Shown: positions 26,292 through 35,085 of the stretch, one piece after another | Numbering within the stretch: the stretch's first letter is position 1 | How the letters are laid out: every line of letters starts with the position of its first letter | Origin: Lederbergia citrea | GTDB lineage: Bacteria > Bacillota > Bacilli > Bacillales > Bacillaceae_C | NCBI RefSeq assembly: GCF_018343525.1 | Contig: NZ_JAGYPH010000003.1 | Location: forward strand, 435,486 to 499,485 | DNA: 64,000 nt | Direction: 5' to 3' | Notes under the pieces: generated by a model | Databases searched by the model: none | Seen by the model: only the letters and a program-made list of their open reading frames with translations | Told to the model about the DNA's origin: nothing | Position numbers and translations under genes: made by a program

Positions 26292-26409
26292 TAGTATTTT
26301 CCCCCTATTTTTTCTAAAGAAGTATATTTGTTAAATATATTGCCAGTTTTACCCGGATCCACCTCCAAGTGTAGTTAGTATATCTGTGAATCTAGTAACT
26401 CGAAAAGAA

Positions 26410-26547
26410 GAAACCGCTTCCCTAATTATGTAAAAATTACAGAAACACTTAGTAAAGAAACCGGTTTCCTAAATGTATTATATACATGGATTTTAGAAAA
26501 ATCAACATATTATGAGTAATTTTTCACTTTAAAAGGAAACCGGTTTC
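26410..26547. promoter_or_regulatory. LacI-type operators before the sugar importer
   Basis: GAAACCGGTTTC occurs as a perfect 12-bp palindrome at 26457-26468 and 26536-26547, 79 bases apart centre to centre. GAAACCGCTTCC at 26410-26421 is a degenerate third copy. They lie in the 330-base gap upstream of the binding-protein gene. The central CG and flanking AAAC match LacI-family sites, and the neighbouring LacI regulator is the natural candidate. The spacing would permit looping. Confidence 0.8.
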
Positions 26548-26558
26548 TTAATATAAAT

Positions 26559-26600
26559 AAAAATACACGAAAAAGAAAGTACCTTTTCATGTATTTTTTA
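26559..26600 (-). terminator. Terminator of the SDR gene
   Basis: On the minus strand AAAATACATGAAAA pairs with TTTTCGTGTATTTTT, 22 bases after the SDR stop. One mismatch, and A/T-rich on both sides. Confidence 0.7.
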
Positions 26601-26621
26601 AACATGAGGGCCTATTTTTAA

Positions 26622-27356
26622 CTATTCCTCATAAATCATTTTTCGTGTCATTCCACCATCCACCACTAAATTAATGCCTGTCACAAAATCATTGAGTGGA
26701 TCCGTGAGGTATAGGCAAGCTCTTGCAATATCCGCTGGTTTACCAACCCGTTTTGAAAAATGCTGGGCATGGTCTTCAGGCCTTAATGCGGCATAATCTT
26801 CCGTTTCAATCCATCCCGGTGAAATAGCATTTACGGTTATTCTGTCGTTAGAGAGAGAAGCTGCGAGCGCATGAGTAAGCGCAAGAATACCACCTTTTGA
26901 AGCTGCATATGCTTCAGAATTTGCTTCTGACATAATGGCGCGAGTAGATGCAATATTCACAATCGATCCTCCCTCATTATTTTCACGCATATATTTTGCA
27001 GCTTCACGCGAACAAAGAAACACGCTTCGTAAGTTGGTATCAATGACATCGTCCCATTCTTCTATTTTCAAGTCATAAGGTGAACGGGATATCCCTTTAC
27101 CGGCATTGTTAATTAATATGTCTATTCTTCCGAAGTGCTCGACAGTTTTTTTCATTAAATCGATGACGTCGTTATTTTCCCGAACATCGGTTTTGATAAA
27201 CAGGACCTCGGGACTTAACTCAGCTGCAGCAGCTTCTCCATTTTCCGCATCTACATCGGCAAGGACAACCTTGGCTTGTTTTTCCACAAACTTTTTTGCA
27301 ATCTCCTTACCTATTCCATTTGCGGCTCCAGTAATGATTACGACTTGATTTAGCAT
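26622..27356 (-). CDS. Short-chain dehydrogenase/reductase
   Basis: A 244-residue classical SDR. The ATG at 27356 is chosen because GGAGGT lies 8 bases upstream. The frame extends nine codons further without a site. TGAANGIG (9-16) binds the cofactor, NNAG is at 83-86, and the catalytic Ser137, Tyr150 and Lys154 are present (YAASK). Asp34 after beta-2 favours NAD over NADP. It lies between a sugar importer and an unknown exported protein. It may oxidise the imported sugar or be independent. Confidence 0.9.
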   Translation of the reverse strand: MLNQVVIITGAANGIGKEIAKKFVEKQAKVVLADVDAENGEAAAAELSPEVLFIKTDVRENNDVIDLMKKTVEHFGRIDILINNAGKGISRSPYDLKIEEWDDVIDTNLRSVFLCSREAAKYMRENNEGGSIVNIASTRAIMSEANSEAYAASKGGILALTHALAASLSNDRITVNAISPGWIETEDYAALRPEDHAQHFSKRVGKPADIARACLYLTDPLNDFVTGINLVVDGGMTRKMIYEE

Positions 27357-27385
27357 CTGATAACACCTCCGACTAATTTTCAAGA

Positions 27386-27940
27386 TTATCTCTGATCTAT
27401 ATAACTATGATAAAAGTGATCCGTTAACTCACAAGCAAATTCTAAGGTAACAAGCGTGTTGCGGATAGATCTTCTGAGATCGCTCCTCTTAAGAGGCAGC
27501 TGTTGCAAGTCTTTGAGTTGGTTTTCAGTACTTTCTATCTCATTTATTGCAAATAATAAACTTTGCTTTGAGTCTATTGATAAGTCAACATTATTGTCTG
27601 CTAATAATTTCATAAAAGATTTTCTGTTTTGCTCTAGTGCTAATTGTAATGAATATAAACTTTGCTTTGAGATGGACTGTTTACCTAGTTCTATAATATA
27701 TGAATGATCAATCGTGTGATAAAAATCAAGGACAGCTATGGAAACTTTATCTGTTTCTTGTTCTTTTGCAAAGGCCTTTGCAACTTTATATTCTTTCAGA
27801 AACTCTCTTCCAGATACATTATCTTGGTCATATGAGTAGGATTTATTAAAACTAATCATTGAAAAAGGAAAAAGCCAATTCCCCAATAGGAACACAATGA
27901 CTAATGCCACAACTGGCATCACTACCTTAATACTGTTCAT
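27386..27940 (-). CDS. Hypothetical single-span membrane or exported protein
   Basis: A 184-residue protein, not recognised. One N-terminal hydrophobic segment (about 6-25) acts as anchor or uncleaved signal, followed by a largely helical, charged domain with leucine-rich heptad-like stretches (SLQLALEQNRKSFMKLLADN, ENQLKDLQQLPL). Most of it is therefore probably outside the cell. It ends 30 bases before the SDR start and may be cotranscribed. No catalytic motif was seen. Confidence 0.65.
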   Translation of the reverse strand: MNSIKVVMPVVALVIVFLLGNWLFPFSMISFNKSYSYDQDNVSGREFLKEYKVAKAFAKEQETDKVSIAVLDFYHTIDHSYIIELGKQSISKQSLYSLQLALEQNRKSFMKLLADNNVDLSIDSKQSLLFAINEIESTENQLKDLQQLPLKRSDLRRSIRNTLVTLEFACELTDHFYHSYIDQR

Positions 27941-28024
27941 TATTATCCCACCCCTTTTCGATTAGAGTTGTAATCACCATTCACTATCAGCGCATCGTTT
28001 TTCTCTTTTTGCATGTTTTTCCAC

Positions 28025-28185
28025 ACTCATAAGCAGTATAACTGGGTCTTACCAGCTTATATGCCGATATTTTATTGGCCTTTGTGGTGTATTTATAAGT
28101 CGTCGGTACAAGTTTATTGGCCATGTTCACTCCTTTATGAGCCGTCACGAGCATTTACTGGCCCTCATCATATCATCAATAGCCG
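28025..28185. repeat. Degenerate 20-21 bp tandem repeats
   Basis: Successive segments keep a TTTATT/GGCC core at 20-21 base spacing: TTTTATTGGCC, AGTTTATTGGCC, CCTTTATGAGCC, CATTTACTGGCC. About five decayed units fill most of the gap between two leftward genes. Architecture and period resemble the arrays near 38.9 and 49.6 kb, although the unit sequence has diverged. Confidence 0.55.
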
Positions 28186-28227
28186 CTCGACAACATTCAA
28201 CACGCGACTGTCTCCATAAAGTTCCAC

Positions 28228-28932
28228 TCAGTGTCCAACATAGTGAATCGGCATGTCTTGTTCATCGATAAGATCGAGGTTTCTTGGTATGCGTAAATAT
28301 AGCACCTGGAAGTCTCTGTAAGCATCCGAATCACTTTGAACAAAGCTTTCGCCAGTAAATTGATTGACGATAAATTCTTTTTTGCTTATCGCATACTCTA
28401 GATTTACCGTCTCCGGCATTCCTGCTAGTTCCAGTTTACTCCCTACCAATCTTACTCTGACAGGTTCAATTTCTTTCGTTACATCGATTCCGCCCACAAT
28501 TGTACTCGCATAGTAGGTTCCTTCTATTTCCCCGTCGTTTTCAAGTTTTCTTTCAACAACAATTGTTCCTTCGAAAAATCCCTCAGTTTGGACAATTTTC
28601 AGCTTTTCTCCCTTATAATCCCGTGTCCATTTGTCTTTTATAAAAGTAGGATCGACCTTTTGTATTTTCCCATTAAAAATGTCCGTATATAAATGATCAG
28701 TTATTTGATCCGCCTCTTTCTCTTTTACTACTACAACTTGAGATGCCTTTGTCGGAAGCAAACCGTAGAGTGCAATGGAAAGAAGTAGTATGGCAAGATA
28801 GCAGCCTAAAAATGTCTTTATCAACCGTTTACTTTTTATACGTTTATTGCTTGAATTCACTCCTTGCATAATCAATATGGAGGGTAATACAACAATCGCA
28901 ATAATGATTAACAGTGGAATGATCGCCATCAA
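28228..28932 (-). CDS. Hypothetical membrane protein of a YtrA-type ABC operon
   Basis: A 234-residue protein with two N-terminal membrane segments (about 3-22 and 42-60) and a soluble beta-rich domain outside the membrane (VVVVKEKEADQITDHLYTD, GTYYASTIVGGIDVTKEIEPVRV). Last of four overlapping genes: regulator, ATPase, permease, this protein. The position suggests an accessory or sensor subunit of the exporter. The family is not recognised. Confidence 0.75.
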   Translation of the reverse strand: MMAIIPLLIIIAIVVLPSILIMQGVNSSNKRIKSKRLIKTFLGCYLAILLLSIALYGLLPTKASQVVVVKEKEADQITDHLYTDIFNGKIQKVDPTFIKDKWTRDYKGEKLKIVQTEGFFEGTIVVERKLENDGEIEGTYYASTIVGGIDVTKEIEPVRVRLVGSKLELAGMPETVNLEYAISKKEFIVNQFTGESFVQSDSDAYRDFQVLYLRIPRNLDLIDEQDMPIHYVGH

Positions 28933-29669
28933 TTTCTAACCTCCAATCTATTCGACAAGACCGTAGAAAAACTAAAAAGCAGTCCCGATAATACAATGTT
29001 TTTTATAAAAAAGATAAGTAGTGACGACTCTGCAACAAAGAAATTAAATATTGCTAAAAGCCAATCGCCATTGTCACCTACCGCACTTACAACAAATGAT
29101 CCAACAAGTAGAGCAGGTAATAAAATGACAAATACTTTGCTCATTTGAATGAAGATGCCAACTAAATAACCGAGAGCACTAAATAACAGCACATATAAAC
29201 TCGCCGCTGCAAACCCGATTAATAATTCTTTAGGCGTCATATTAGCCCCATATTGAATATCTTTTATAAAATAGACGATCAACTTAATAAGATAACTTGA
29301 CAACATGGATGTAATCCCCCCGATGGCACTTGCCGCTACCAAAAAGAGTGTATTGGAAACATTGTTGCTTACACGGTTCGCAACGAAGGCAAAATCATCG
29401 TATCTTGTCGCTTTTGTTGTGATTAAAATAGCCGACATAAAGCCCCAGAGCATTGTGAAAACAATGACTGTATCTGCTGAAAAATAAGAAAAATTCACTG
29501 ACACGATAGAACTGCCATGATAGGTAGACATAGTCCCTAATAGAGAGAAAAAAATCGCAAGGATTTGCATGAACATCAGTGAACTAAACACGCCCAAATA
29601 AGCTTTTAACTTGAAGGAAAATTGTTTTTTAACTACATCAGATAGACTCATTTCGATTAAAGACATCAT
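28929..29669 (-). CDS. ABC transporter permease (YtrC/D-like)
   Basis: A 246-residue integral membrane protein with six hydrophobic segments and no ATPase motif, third in the operon. Its start lies inside the end of the ATPase gene (32-base overlap) and GGGGGG precedes the ATG, so translation is coupled. By context it is the channel subunit of an ABC-2-like exporter of the ytr/bceAB-distant type. Substrate unknown. Possible roles are lantibiotic or cell-wall stress export, as for ytr operons. Confidence 0.82.
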   Translation of the reverse strand: MMSLIEMSLSDVVKKQFSFKLKAYLGVFSSLMFMQILAIFFSLLGTMSTYHGSSIVSVNFSYFSADTVIVFTMLWGFMSAILITTKATRYDDFAFVANRVSNNVSNTLFLVAASAIGGITSMLSSYLIKLIVYFIKDIQYGANMTPKELLIGFAAASLYVLLFSALGYLVGIFIQMSKVFVILLPALLVGSFVVSAVGDNGDWLLAIFNFFVAESSLLIFFIKNIVLSGLLFSFSTVLSNRLEVRN

Positions 29670-30549
29670 CGATTCCCCCCTTATGTTTACTCGTCAAGTA
29701 CACACAGACATCGCTTGAAGAAACTGAAGTAATCTCAAGTCCATCTAGCCGCGCACTTTGAATGTCCGCCTCGGTAAAGTCATTTTTAACTACTGAATAA
29801 ATACTGCTGGGTCCCATTTGTTTTTCATGGAGAACTTCTCTCCCCATTGTCCACCCAGCAACTGTGGATTTTTTCCCCTGTAGAGCGATTGCCCATTCTT
29901 TCAATTCTGAAATCGGCAAATGGAGATGAGCTTTCCCATCTTTAATGAGCAGTAGGTCTTCTAAAAGATCCTCGACTTCATTTAAATGATGACTTGAAAT
30001 AATAATCGAGCGCGGATGCGCAATATAGTCTTTTAATAGGGCACGGTAAAAATCTTTCCGAACCGAAGCATCCATTCCAGTCGTTGGCTCATCAAAAATA
30101 GTCAGTGCACACCTGGCAGATAGCCCAATAATCATATTAAATGTACTCATTAATCCTTTAGAAAGATTTCTGTGATATTGATGAGGATTAAATGAAAAAT
30201 AGTCAAACATTCCCTGTGCGAGTTCTGCATCCCAGTTTTCATAAAAGCGGCTCGCTTCCTCAAGAATCTCGGCTAGATTAAGAGCTGGCGGGAACGTCAT
30301 TTGGTCATCAATGAAAATGCTATTTGCCGATACAAATAAACTATTAAACGGACCCTCCGAGAAAACTTGCACCTCACCTGATGTTTCACGAATAAATCCA
30401 GATAGAATTTTTAATAATGTTGTTTTACCTGCGCCGTTTCGGCCAATTAATCCTGTCATTTTATTTTCTTCAATCGAAAATGTCATCTTGTCGAGTACGT
30501 TTATCCGTCCATACTTTTTAGTAACATTTGTGCATTCAATGACTTTCAT
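29638..30549 (-). CDS. ABC transporter ATP-binding protein (YtrB-like)
   Basis: A 303-residue ATPase. Walker A is GRNGAGKTT (near 36-44) and Walker B LTIFDEPTTGMD (near 148). The signature region is degenerate: NLSKGLMSTFN where LSGGQ would be, as is common in YtrB and BcrA relatives. The H-loop SSHH is present. A C-terminal 90-residue extension has no known motif. It overlaps the GntR gene by 14 bases and has GGGAGGT upstream, so it is coupled to its own regulator. Confidence 0.92.
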   Translation of the reverse strand: MKVIECTNVTKKYGRINVLDKMTFSIEENKMTGLIGRNGAGKTTLLKILSGFIRETSGEVQVFSEGPFNSLFVSANSIFIDDQMTFPPALNLAEILEEASRFYENWDAELAQGMFDYFSFNPHQYHRNLSKGLMSTFNMIIGLSARCALTIFDEPTTGMDASVRKDFYRALLKDYIAHPRSIIISSHHLNEVEDLLEDLLLIKDGKAHLHLPISELKEWAIALQGKKSTVAGWTMGREVLHEKQMGPSSIYSVVKNDFTEADIQSARLDGLEITSVSSSDVCVYLTSKHKGGIDDVFNRNESI

Positions 30550-30925
30550 TGTTCTTACCTCCCTCGTTTTCGGCTCTAATCATTTCCACTAGTTCGTCTT
30601 CACCGACACTTAAGCGCTTCGCTTCCAACACTAGTTCTTGAATGAGTCCCTTTAAAGTTTCGTTTTTTCTTTTGTTAAGAATGCTCTCTTTTGCTCCTTC
30701 GGCAACGAACATGCCGAGCCCGCGCTTTTTATACAGAATTTGCTCATCCGCCAATATGTTCAGCCCCTTTGCTGCAGTTGCTGGGTTAATATTAAACATT
30801 TCCGCCAACTGATATTGAGAATAGACTTTGTCATCATTCTTAAAACTGCCGCTCATTATTTCATTTTCCAGCCATTCTGCAATCTGCACGTAAATCGGTT
30901 TCGATCCATCCGTATTTAAGATCAT
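30536..30925 (-). CDS. GntR family regulator, YtrA subfamily
   Basis: A 129-residue short regulator: winged helix-turn-helix (residues 10-75, YVQIAEWLENEIMSGSFKND, YQLAEMFNINPATAAKGL) and a short helical dimerisation tail, without a large effector domain, as in YtrA. The ATG at 30925 has GGAGGT 8 bases upstream. First gene of the operon with ATPase, permease and accessory protein, and almost certainly its autorepressor. CATTAGTGTTGTAATG just upstream (30951-30966) is a candidate operator. Confidence 0.92.
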   Translation of the reverse strand: MILNTDGSKPIYVQIAEWLENEIMSGSFKNDDKVYSQYQLAEMFNINPATAAKGLNILADEQILYKKRGLGMFVAEGAKESILNKRKNETLKGLIQELVLEAKRLSVGEDELVEMIRAENEGGKNNESH

Positions 30926-31130
30926 ACATTTACCTCCTCCCGACATAGTGCATTAGTGTTGTAATGTAGTATATGTTATTTTTGAAAAATTAACAATATA
31001 AATTTTAAAAATACTACTCGTTCTACCACTAAAACTTGAAAATTTTAATAAATCTATATATCTAGTGGCTTATCACTGTACATTAATGATTGCTTTCGTT
31101 ACCATATAACCAATTGAAAATGTTATTTAC

Positions 31131-31219
31131 ACACTGGGGGAGCTGCAATTTTGCGGCTGAGAAGACATATGTTCTGACTCTTTGCACCCGAATTAGGTAA
31201 TACTAGCGTGGGGAAGTGT
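31131..31219 (+). ncRNA. TPP riboswitch (THI element)
   Basis: Conserved blocks appear in order: CACTGGGGGAGCT, GCGGCTGAGAAGA, a variable arm, TTTGCACCCGAA, TTAGGTAATACTAGCG and GGGGAAGTG. CACT/AGTG closes P1, and CTGAGA and the AATAC..AGCG arm form the thiamine and pyrophosphate pockets. TPP binding in Firmicute members of this class promotes a downstream terminator, and one is present at 31256-31294. The controlled genes are lipM and lipA, not thiamine genes. Confidence 0.92.
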
Positions 31220-31255
31220 GGTCGTCGTATGCAGCTTTTATTTGGCATACAATCT

Positions 31256-31294
31256 GACCGCATTCCTAATGGGATGCGGTCTTTTTATTTTTTT
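31256..31294 (+). terminator. Expression-platform terminator of the TPP riboswitch
   Basis: GACCGCAT and ATGCGGTC form a perfect 8-bp stem followed by TTTTTATTTTTTT. It ends immediately before the AAAGGGG ribosome binding site of lipM. A second pairing, GTATGC/GCATAC (31227-31250), lies between aptamer and terminator. Confidence 0.9.
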
Positions 31295-31306
31295 AAAGGG
31301 GTTGAG

Positions 31307-32149
31307 ATGACGATGAAAGACAAATGGGGTCTGCTTCATACTGGTTACAACGATGCCGCAGTCAATATGGCATTGGATGAGAAGTTGCTTGATTGGCATA
31401 GTGAAGGGAAGATTTCACCTGTGCTTAGGTTTTATGGTTGGTCTAAGCCTACACTTTCAGTTGGCCATTTCCAACGGGTAGACAGAACCATTGATTTCAA
31501 CGCGGTTGAAAAATATCAATGCCAGTTTGTTCGACGTCTTACTGGGGGAAGCGCCGTCTTACATGATGATGAACTCACGTATAGCCTCGTCGTTTCTGAG
31601 CAAAAACCATACATATCCGATTCAATTCGGGAAGCATATTTTACATTATCAAAAGGAATTATGACTGGATTTAAAGAACTGGGTATTGCTGCAGACTATT
31701 CCATTCCTGAGGAACATTTCAAGAAAAGTTCTACAGCTGTTTGCTTTGAAAGACCATCAGATTACGAAATGCTCGTCGATGGGAAAAAGATTTCGGGACA
31801 TGCTCAAACAAGGAAAAAAGGCGTTTTGTTACAACATGGATCGCTGCCGTTTAGTATTGATAAGGACATGTTATTCGATTTATTTAAATTTTCCTCTGAG
31901 GAAATACGAGAAAAGCAGAGATCTGCTTTTTCAGAAAAAGCGATTTCGATGAATGATGTTTCGAATGAAAAGATTACATATGAAATAGCAACGAAGGCTT
32001 TTACAAAAGGCTTTGAAAATGGATTGAATCTTGAATTGGTTCCCCTTAAACTAACTGATTCACAGTGGGCAGAGGTTCATGAATTAGCAGAGGCAAAATA
32101 CAGGTCTGATGAATGGAATTTCAAAGATCGGAAGAAGGTGCTTTCATAA
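31307..32149 (+). CDS. lipM: Octanoyl-[acyl carrier protein]:GcvH octanoyltransferase LipM
   Basis: A 280-residue BPL/LplA-type acyltransferase that moves octanoate from acyl carrier protein to the H protein of glycine cleavage, the first step of lipoate assembly in Bacillus. The opening [42 protein letters not shown] and the catalytic Cys146 in [14 protein letters not shown] agree closely with B. subtilis LipM (about 278 residues). [20 protein letters not shown] holds the lysine. ATG 31307 has AAAGGGG five bases upstream. Behind a TPP riboswitch and overlapping lipA by one base (TAATG). Confidence 0.92.
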   Translation: MTMKDKWGLLHTGYNDAAVNMALDEKLLDWHSEGKISPVLRFYGWSKPTLSVGHFQRVDRTIDFNAVEKYQCQFVRRLTGGSAVLHDDELTYSLVVSEQKPYISDSIREAYFTLSKGIMTGFKELGIAADYSIPEEHFKKSSTAVCFERPSDYEMLVDGKKISGHAQTRKKGVLLQHGSLPFSIDKDMLFDLFKFSSEEIREKQRSAFSEKAISMNDVSNEKITYEIATKAFTKGFENGLNLELVPLKLTDSQWAEVHELAEAKYRSDEWNFKDRKKVLS

Positions 32150-33093
32150 TGGCAAGAAATACTGAGTACATCAGAAAACCGGAATGGCTTAAGACCAAAA
32201 TTAATACGAATGAATCGTATACAGGATTAAAGAAGCTAATGCGCGAAAAAGGCTTGAATACCGTTTGCGAGGAAGCGCGCTGTCCAAATATTCATGAATG
32301 CTGGAGCGAACGTAAAACAGCCACATTCATGATCCTCGGTGATATTTGTACGAGAGCATGCCGCTTTTGTGCAGTCAAAACAGGGCTGCCAAATGAATTG
32401 GATTGGAATGAGCCTGCAAGAGTCGCTGAATCCGTAAAAATCATGGGTCTGAAACATGTCGTTGTCACGGCAGTGGCACGGGATGATCTGAATGACGGAG
32501 GAGCTGCTGTTTTTGCTGAGACGGTCCGCGCTATCCGCAGGGATGTTCCTGGTTGTACGATTGAAATTTTGCCATCAGACATGAAAGGTGACTATGAAAG
32601 TTTAAGAAACCTAATGTCGAGTGGTCCCGATATTTTCAACCACAATATCGAAACTGTAAGACGATTGACGCCGAGAGTTCGTGCTAGAGCAACGTATGAT
32701 CGTTCTTTGCAGCTCTTGAAGCGTGTAAAAGAAATCGCACCGACTACGCCGACAAAATCGAGCCTCATGGTCGGACTTGGAGAAACAAAAGAAGAAATTA
32801 TTCAAGCTATGGATGATTTGCGCGCGCATGACGTAGATATCATGACGATTGGCCAATATTTGCAGCCAACAAAAAAGCATTTAACTGTCGAACGATATTA
32901 CCACCCAGATGAATTTGCGGAGCTAAAGGATATTGCGATGACGAAAGGCTTCAGCCACTGTGAAGCAGGACCGCTCGTCCGTTCTTCCTACCACGCCGAC
33001 GAACAAGTAAGCCAAGCTTCAGCCCAGCGCAGGATTAAATATATGCAAGGTGTTGAAGAGCAGGAAAATAAAGAAGTAGATTTTACGTTTTAA
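32149..33093 (+). CDS. lipA: Lipoyl synthase LipA
   Basis: A 314-residue radical-SAM enzyme that inserts two sulfurs into octanoyl groups on GcvH or E2 subunits to give lipoate. The auxiliary cluster cysteines are C40, C45 and C51 ([12 protein letters not shown]), and the radical-SAM triad is C67, C71, C74 (CTRACRFC). [17 protein letters not shown] and [11 protein letters not shown] are family motifs. The start at 32149 shares a base with the lipM stop, so the two are coupled. A strong terminator follows. Having lipM and lipA in one unit places both steps under the TPP switch. Confidence 0.95.
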   Translation: MARNTEYIRKPEWLKTKINTNESYTGLKKLMREKGLNTVCEEARCPNIHECWSERKTATFMILGDICTRACRFCAVKTGLPNELDWNEPARVAESVKIMGLKHVVVTAVARDDLNDGGAAVFAETVRAIRRDVPGCTIEILPSDMKGDYESLRNLMSSGPDIFNHNIETVRRLTPRVRARATYDRSLQLLKRVKEIAPTTPTKSSLMVGLGETKEEIIQAMDDLRAHDVDIMTIGQYLQPTKKHLTVERYYHPDEFAELKDIAMTKGFSHCEAGPLVRSSYHADEQVSQASAQRRIKYMQGVEEQENKEVDFTF

Positions 33094-33100
33094 TCATAAA

Positions 33101-33132
33101 GAAAAATCCGCCAACGATAAGGCGGATTTTTC
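33101..33132 (+). terminator. Terminator of the lipM-lipA operon
   Basis: GAAAAATCCGCC and GGCGGATTTTTC form a perfect 12-bp stem with an 8-base loop. The A/T-rich flanks also let it act on the leftward strand. Confidence 0.9.
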
Positions 33133-33179
33133 TATTTATCTGGAACCTCATACTTAATTCGAATTGTTTCCGAGTCTGG

Positions 33180-33503
33180 TTAGTCTTTTTCGTATTCAAA
33201 ATAAAGATGGTAATGATTTTTGCAGCCCTCATTGAAAGCTGATTTGCAGTTAATACAGCGATCAGTAGTCATATATTGATTGATCGTATGTTCCGTTCTG
33301 CATACACCACATAAAATAGCAGGCTCATCAAACTCTTCCAGCTTCCACAGCGAAATCGGATGATCTTCACCCTCTTCGTGGCACTTATAGCAAGGGTAGT
33401 ATTTTCCGCAGCACTGAAATTTAATTGCAATAATATCTTTTTCAGTATGATAGTGGATACAGCGAGTTTCATTATCAATCGTTTTCCCATAAACCTTATT
33501 CAA
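33180..33503 (-). CDS. CHY zinc finger protein
   Basis: A 107-residue cytosolic protein rich in Cys and His. The CHY signature is visible (RCIHYHTEKDIIAIKFQCC, YYPCYKCHEE), with later CxxC pairs (CGVC, CINC), giving three zinc sites. Bacterial CHY proteins are uncharacterised, and yeast Hot13 of this fold handles zinc in the mitochondrial intermembrane space. Single gene, converging on the lip operon. Confidence 0.9.
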   Translation of the reverse strand: MNKVYGKTIDNETRCIHYHTEKDIIAIKFQCCGKYYPCYKCHEEGEDHPISLWKLEEFDEPAILCGVCRTEHTINQYMTTDRCINCKSAFNEGCKNHYHLYFEYEKD

Positions 33504-33585
33504 ATCTATCCCTCATTTTCCATAGCCCCGTATAAACCGCCGGTTCTATGCACCATATTTAACTAATATTCATCCTCGGGTGCAT

Positions 33586-34806
33586 TCACATTTCACCATC
33601 TTCTGTGTCATCTTCGTAAAAGTAATCCGCTTCATCATTTTCATCTTCATAAAAGTATTCTTGGTCTTCCTCGTCATCATAATCATCTTCTTCTTCATAA
33701 CTTTCATCTTCATCTTCATAGTCATAATCGGAATCATCTTCGTCATCATAGTCGGAATCATCTTGATAACTATTTTCATACTCATCCTCGTACTCATCTT
33801 CCCACGCTTCATCATAATCATCAGTGGGCGTATTATTATATTCATCTTCCCATGCATTTTCATCAAACCAGTAATCTTGATATTCTTCATAGAAATCAAA
33901 TGTGGCCTGTACAGCATCGGCAGTCATTGGGTTTTGAGACCAAGCCATCAACTGATCATTTACAATATAAAAAGGAATTGAAAATGCGATCGACTGATCA
34001 GCAATCAAAACTGCTGAATTAATTCCAATCACAGCTCCAGATATCCCATCAAGCAATGGACCACCGCTGCTGCCTGGAGACACTTGCGCATCAATTTGGT
34101 ACATTTTTTCATAATGATAATCGCCCTCAATATCGCGATTTAGTCCTGTCACATAACCAATTGATGCCGTATTTTCTAATCCTCTTGGGCTGCCAAGTGC
34201 AATGACTTCAGATCCGATGGGTGTATGATTTAATTCCATTGGTAGTGGCTCCATTCCGGACAATTGATCAACCCGAATTAAAGCGATATCTACTTGATCC
34301 GAAATACCGATGATTCGTCCTGAATATTCAGTACCACTCTGATCTTTTACAATGACTTCTGTATATCCTGCTACCACATGCGCATTCGTCACAAGATCGC
34401 CTTTAGCATTCAATAAAAAACTAGATCCTTGACTTGAACTCGTAAAAACAGTAAATACTTTTGACTGAGCTTCTTGGATAATTTCCCGTTTACTTTTCGG
34501 TTTAGGTTGATTTTCCGAAACCGTTTTTTCTTGTGGCTCACTCTTAACAACTTTCACCTCTGTTGTAACAGGCACAGACTTTTCCGTTTCTACCACTGGC
34601 TGGACCGGCTCCTCTTTATTTGAAAAAAAGAAAAAAAGTCCTAATCCGGTCCCCATGATTGCAATAATCAGAGCGGTTATTGCAATCAACAAAGAAGGTC
34701 TCCCACGTTTCAAAGACGATGCTGATACTGTCAACGGCTCACCACACTCTTTACAAAACTTGCTGCCTTCTTGACCCTCGGCCCCGCACTTGGAACAAAA
34801 CATCAT
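33586..34806 (-). CDS. Membrane-anchored trypsin-like protease with zinc ribbon and acidic tail
   Basis: A 406-residue protein from ATG 34806 (GGGAAGGGG upstream). Layout: N-terminal zinc ribbon (C4, C7, C18, C21), membrane segment about 38-62, Pro/Lys/Glu linker, then an S1C-type protease with His143 (TNAHVVAG), Asp173 (QVDIALIRVD) and Ser247 (SPGSSGGPLL). There is no PDZ domain. The last 90 residues are almost entirely Asp, Glu and Tyr. The protease and tail are therefore outside and the ribbon inside the cell. The tail may bind calcium or wall polymers, which is inference. The gene is alone in its orientation between terminators. Confidence 0.88.
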   Translation of the reverse strand: MMFCSKCGAEGQEGSKFCKECGEPLTVSASSLKRGRPSLLIAITALIIAIMGTGLGLFFFFSNKEEPVQPVVETEKSVPVTTEVKVVKSEPQEKTVSENQPKPKSKREIIQEAQSKVFTVFTSSSQGSSFLLNAKGDLVTNAHVVAGYTEVIVKDQSGTEYSGRIIGISDQVDIALIRVDQLSGMEPLPMELNHTPIGSEVIALGSPRGLENTASIGYVTGLNRDIEGDYHYEKMYQIDAQVSPGSSGGPLLDGISGAVIGINSAVLIADQSIAFSIPFYIVNDQLMAWSQNPMTADAVQATFDFYEEYQDYWFDENAWEDEYNNTPTDDYDEAWEDEYEDEYENSYQDDSDYDDEDDSDYDYEDEDESYEEEDDYDDEEDQEYFYEDENDEADYFYEDDTEDGEM

Positions 34807-34945
34807 TAACACCCCTTCCCAATAAAATACCGAACATTTCACCTAATACCATAGTACTATATTCCTTGCATTTTATATAGATTATTAACGGAAGATTCAG
34901 CATTTATTGAAAAGGGATTTTATAAATATCACGCACACTAAAACT

Positions 34946-34976
34946 AAGCCAAAGAGGCAACAGGTCCCTTGGCTTG
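34946..34976 (-). terminator. Probable terminator of the NatAB-like operon
   Basis: AAGCCAA and TTGGCTT form a 7-bp stem, lengthened imperfectly, about 110 bases after the permease stop. On the minus strand it is followed by AGTTTTAG, a weak T tract. Confidence 0.45.
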
Positions 34977-35016
34977 GTTTTCCGGCCGCTCTGCCCGCTA
35001 TAGCGGCCGCTACCCA

Positions 35017-35072
35017 ACTAATCAATCGTTTGATTAGTTTAATCAAGCGATTGATTAGATGTTTGTTCGGTT
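35017..35072. repeat. Palindromic repeat, TAATCAAAC family (copy group 2)
   Basis: Two adjoining palindromes, CTAATCAATCGTTTGATTAG and TTAATCAAGCGATTGATTAG, are followed by ATGTTTGTTCGG. The second with its GTTTGTTCG tail matches the unit seen at 9042-9075 and 57.55-57.71 kb. It lies in the gap between the protease promoter region and the end of the ABC permease gene. Confidence 0.75.
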
Positions 35073-35085
35073 AATTATCCTTGAC

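Noticed and set aside
33580..33981. Very hydrophobic plus-strand frame of 133 codons (Ile/Phe-rich)
   Set aside because: It is the antisense image of the Asp/Glu-rich tail of the protease gene, with no ribosome binding site.
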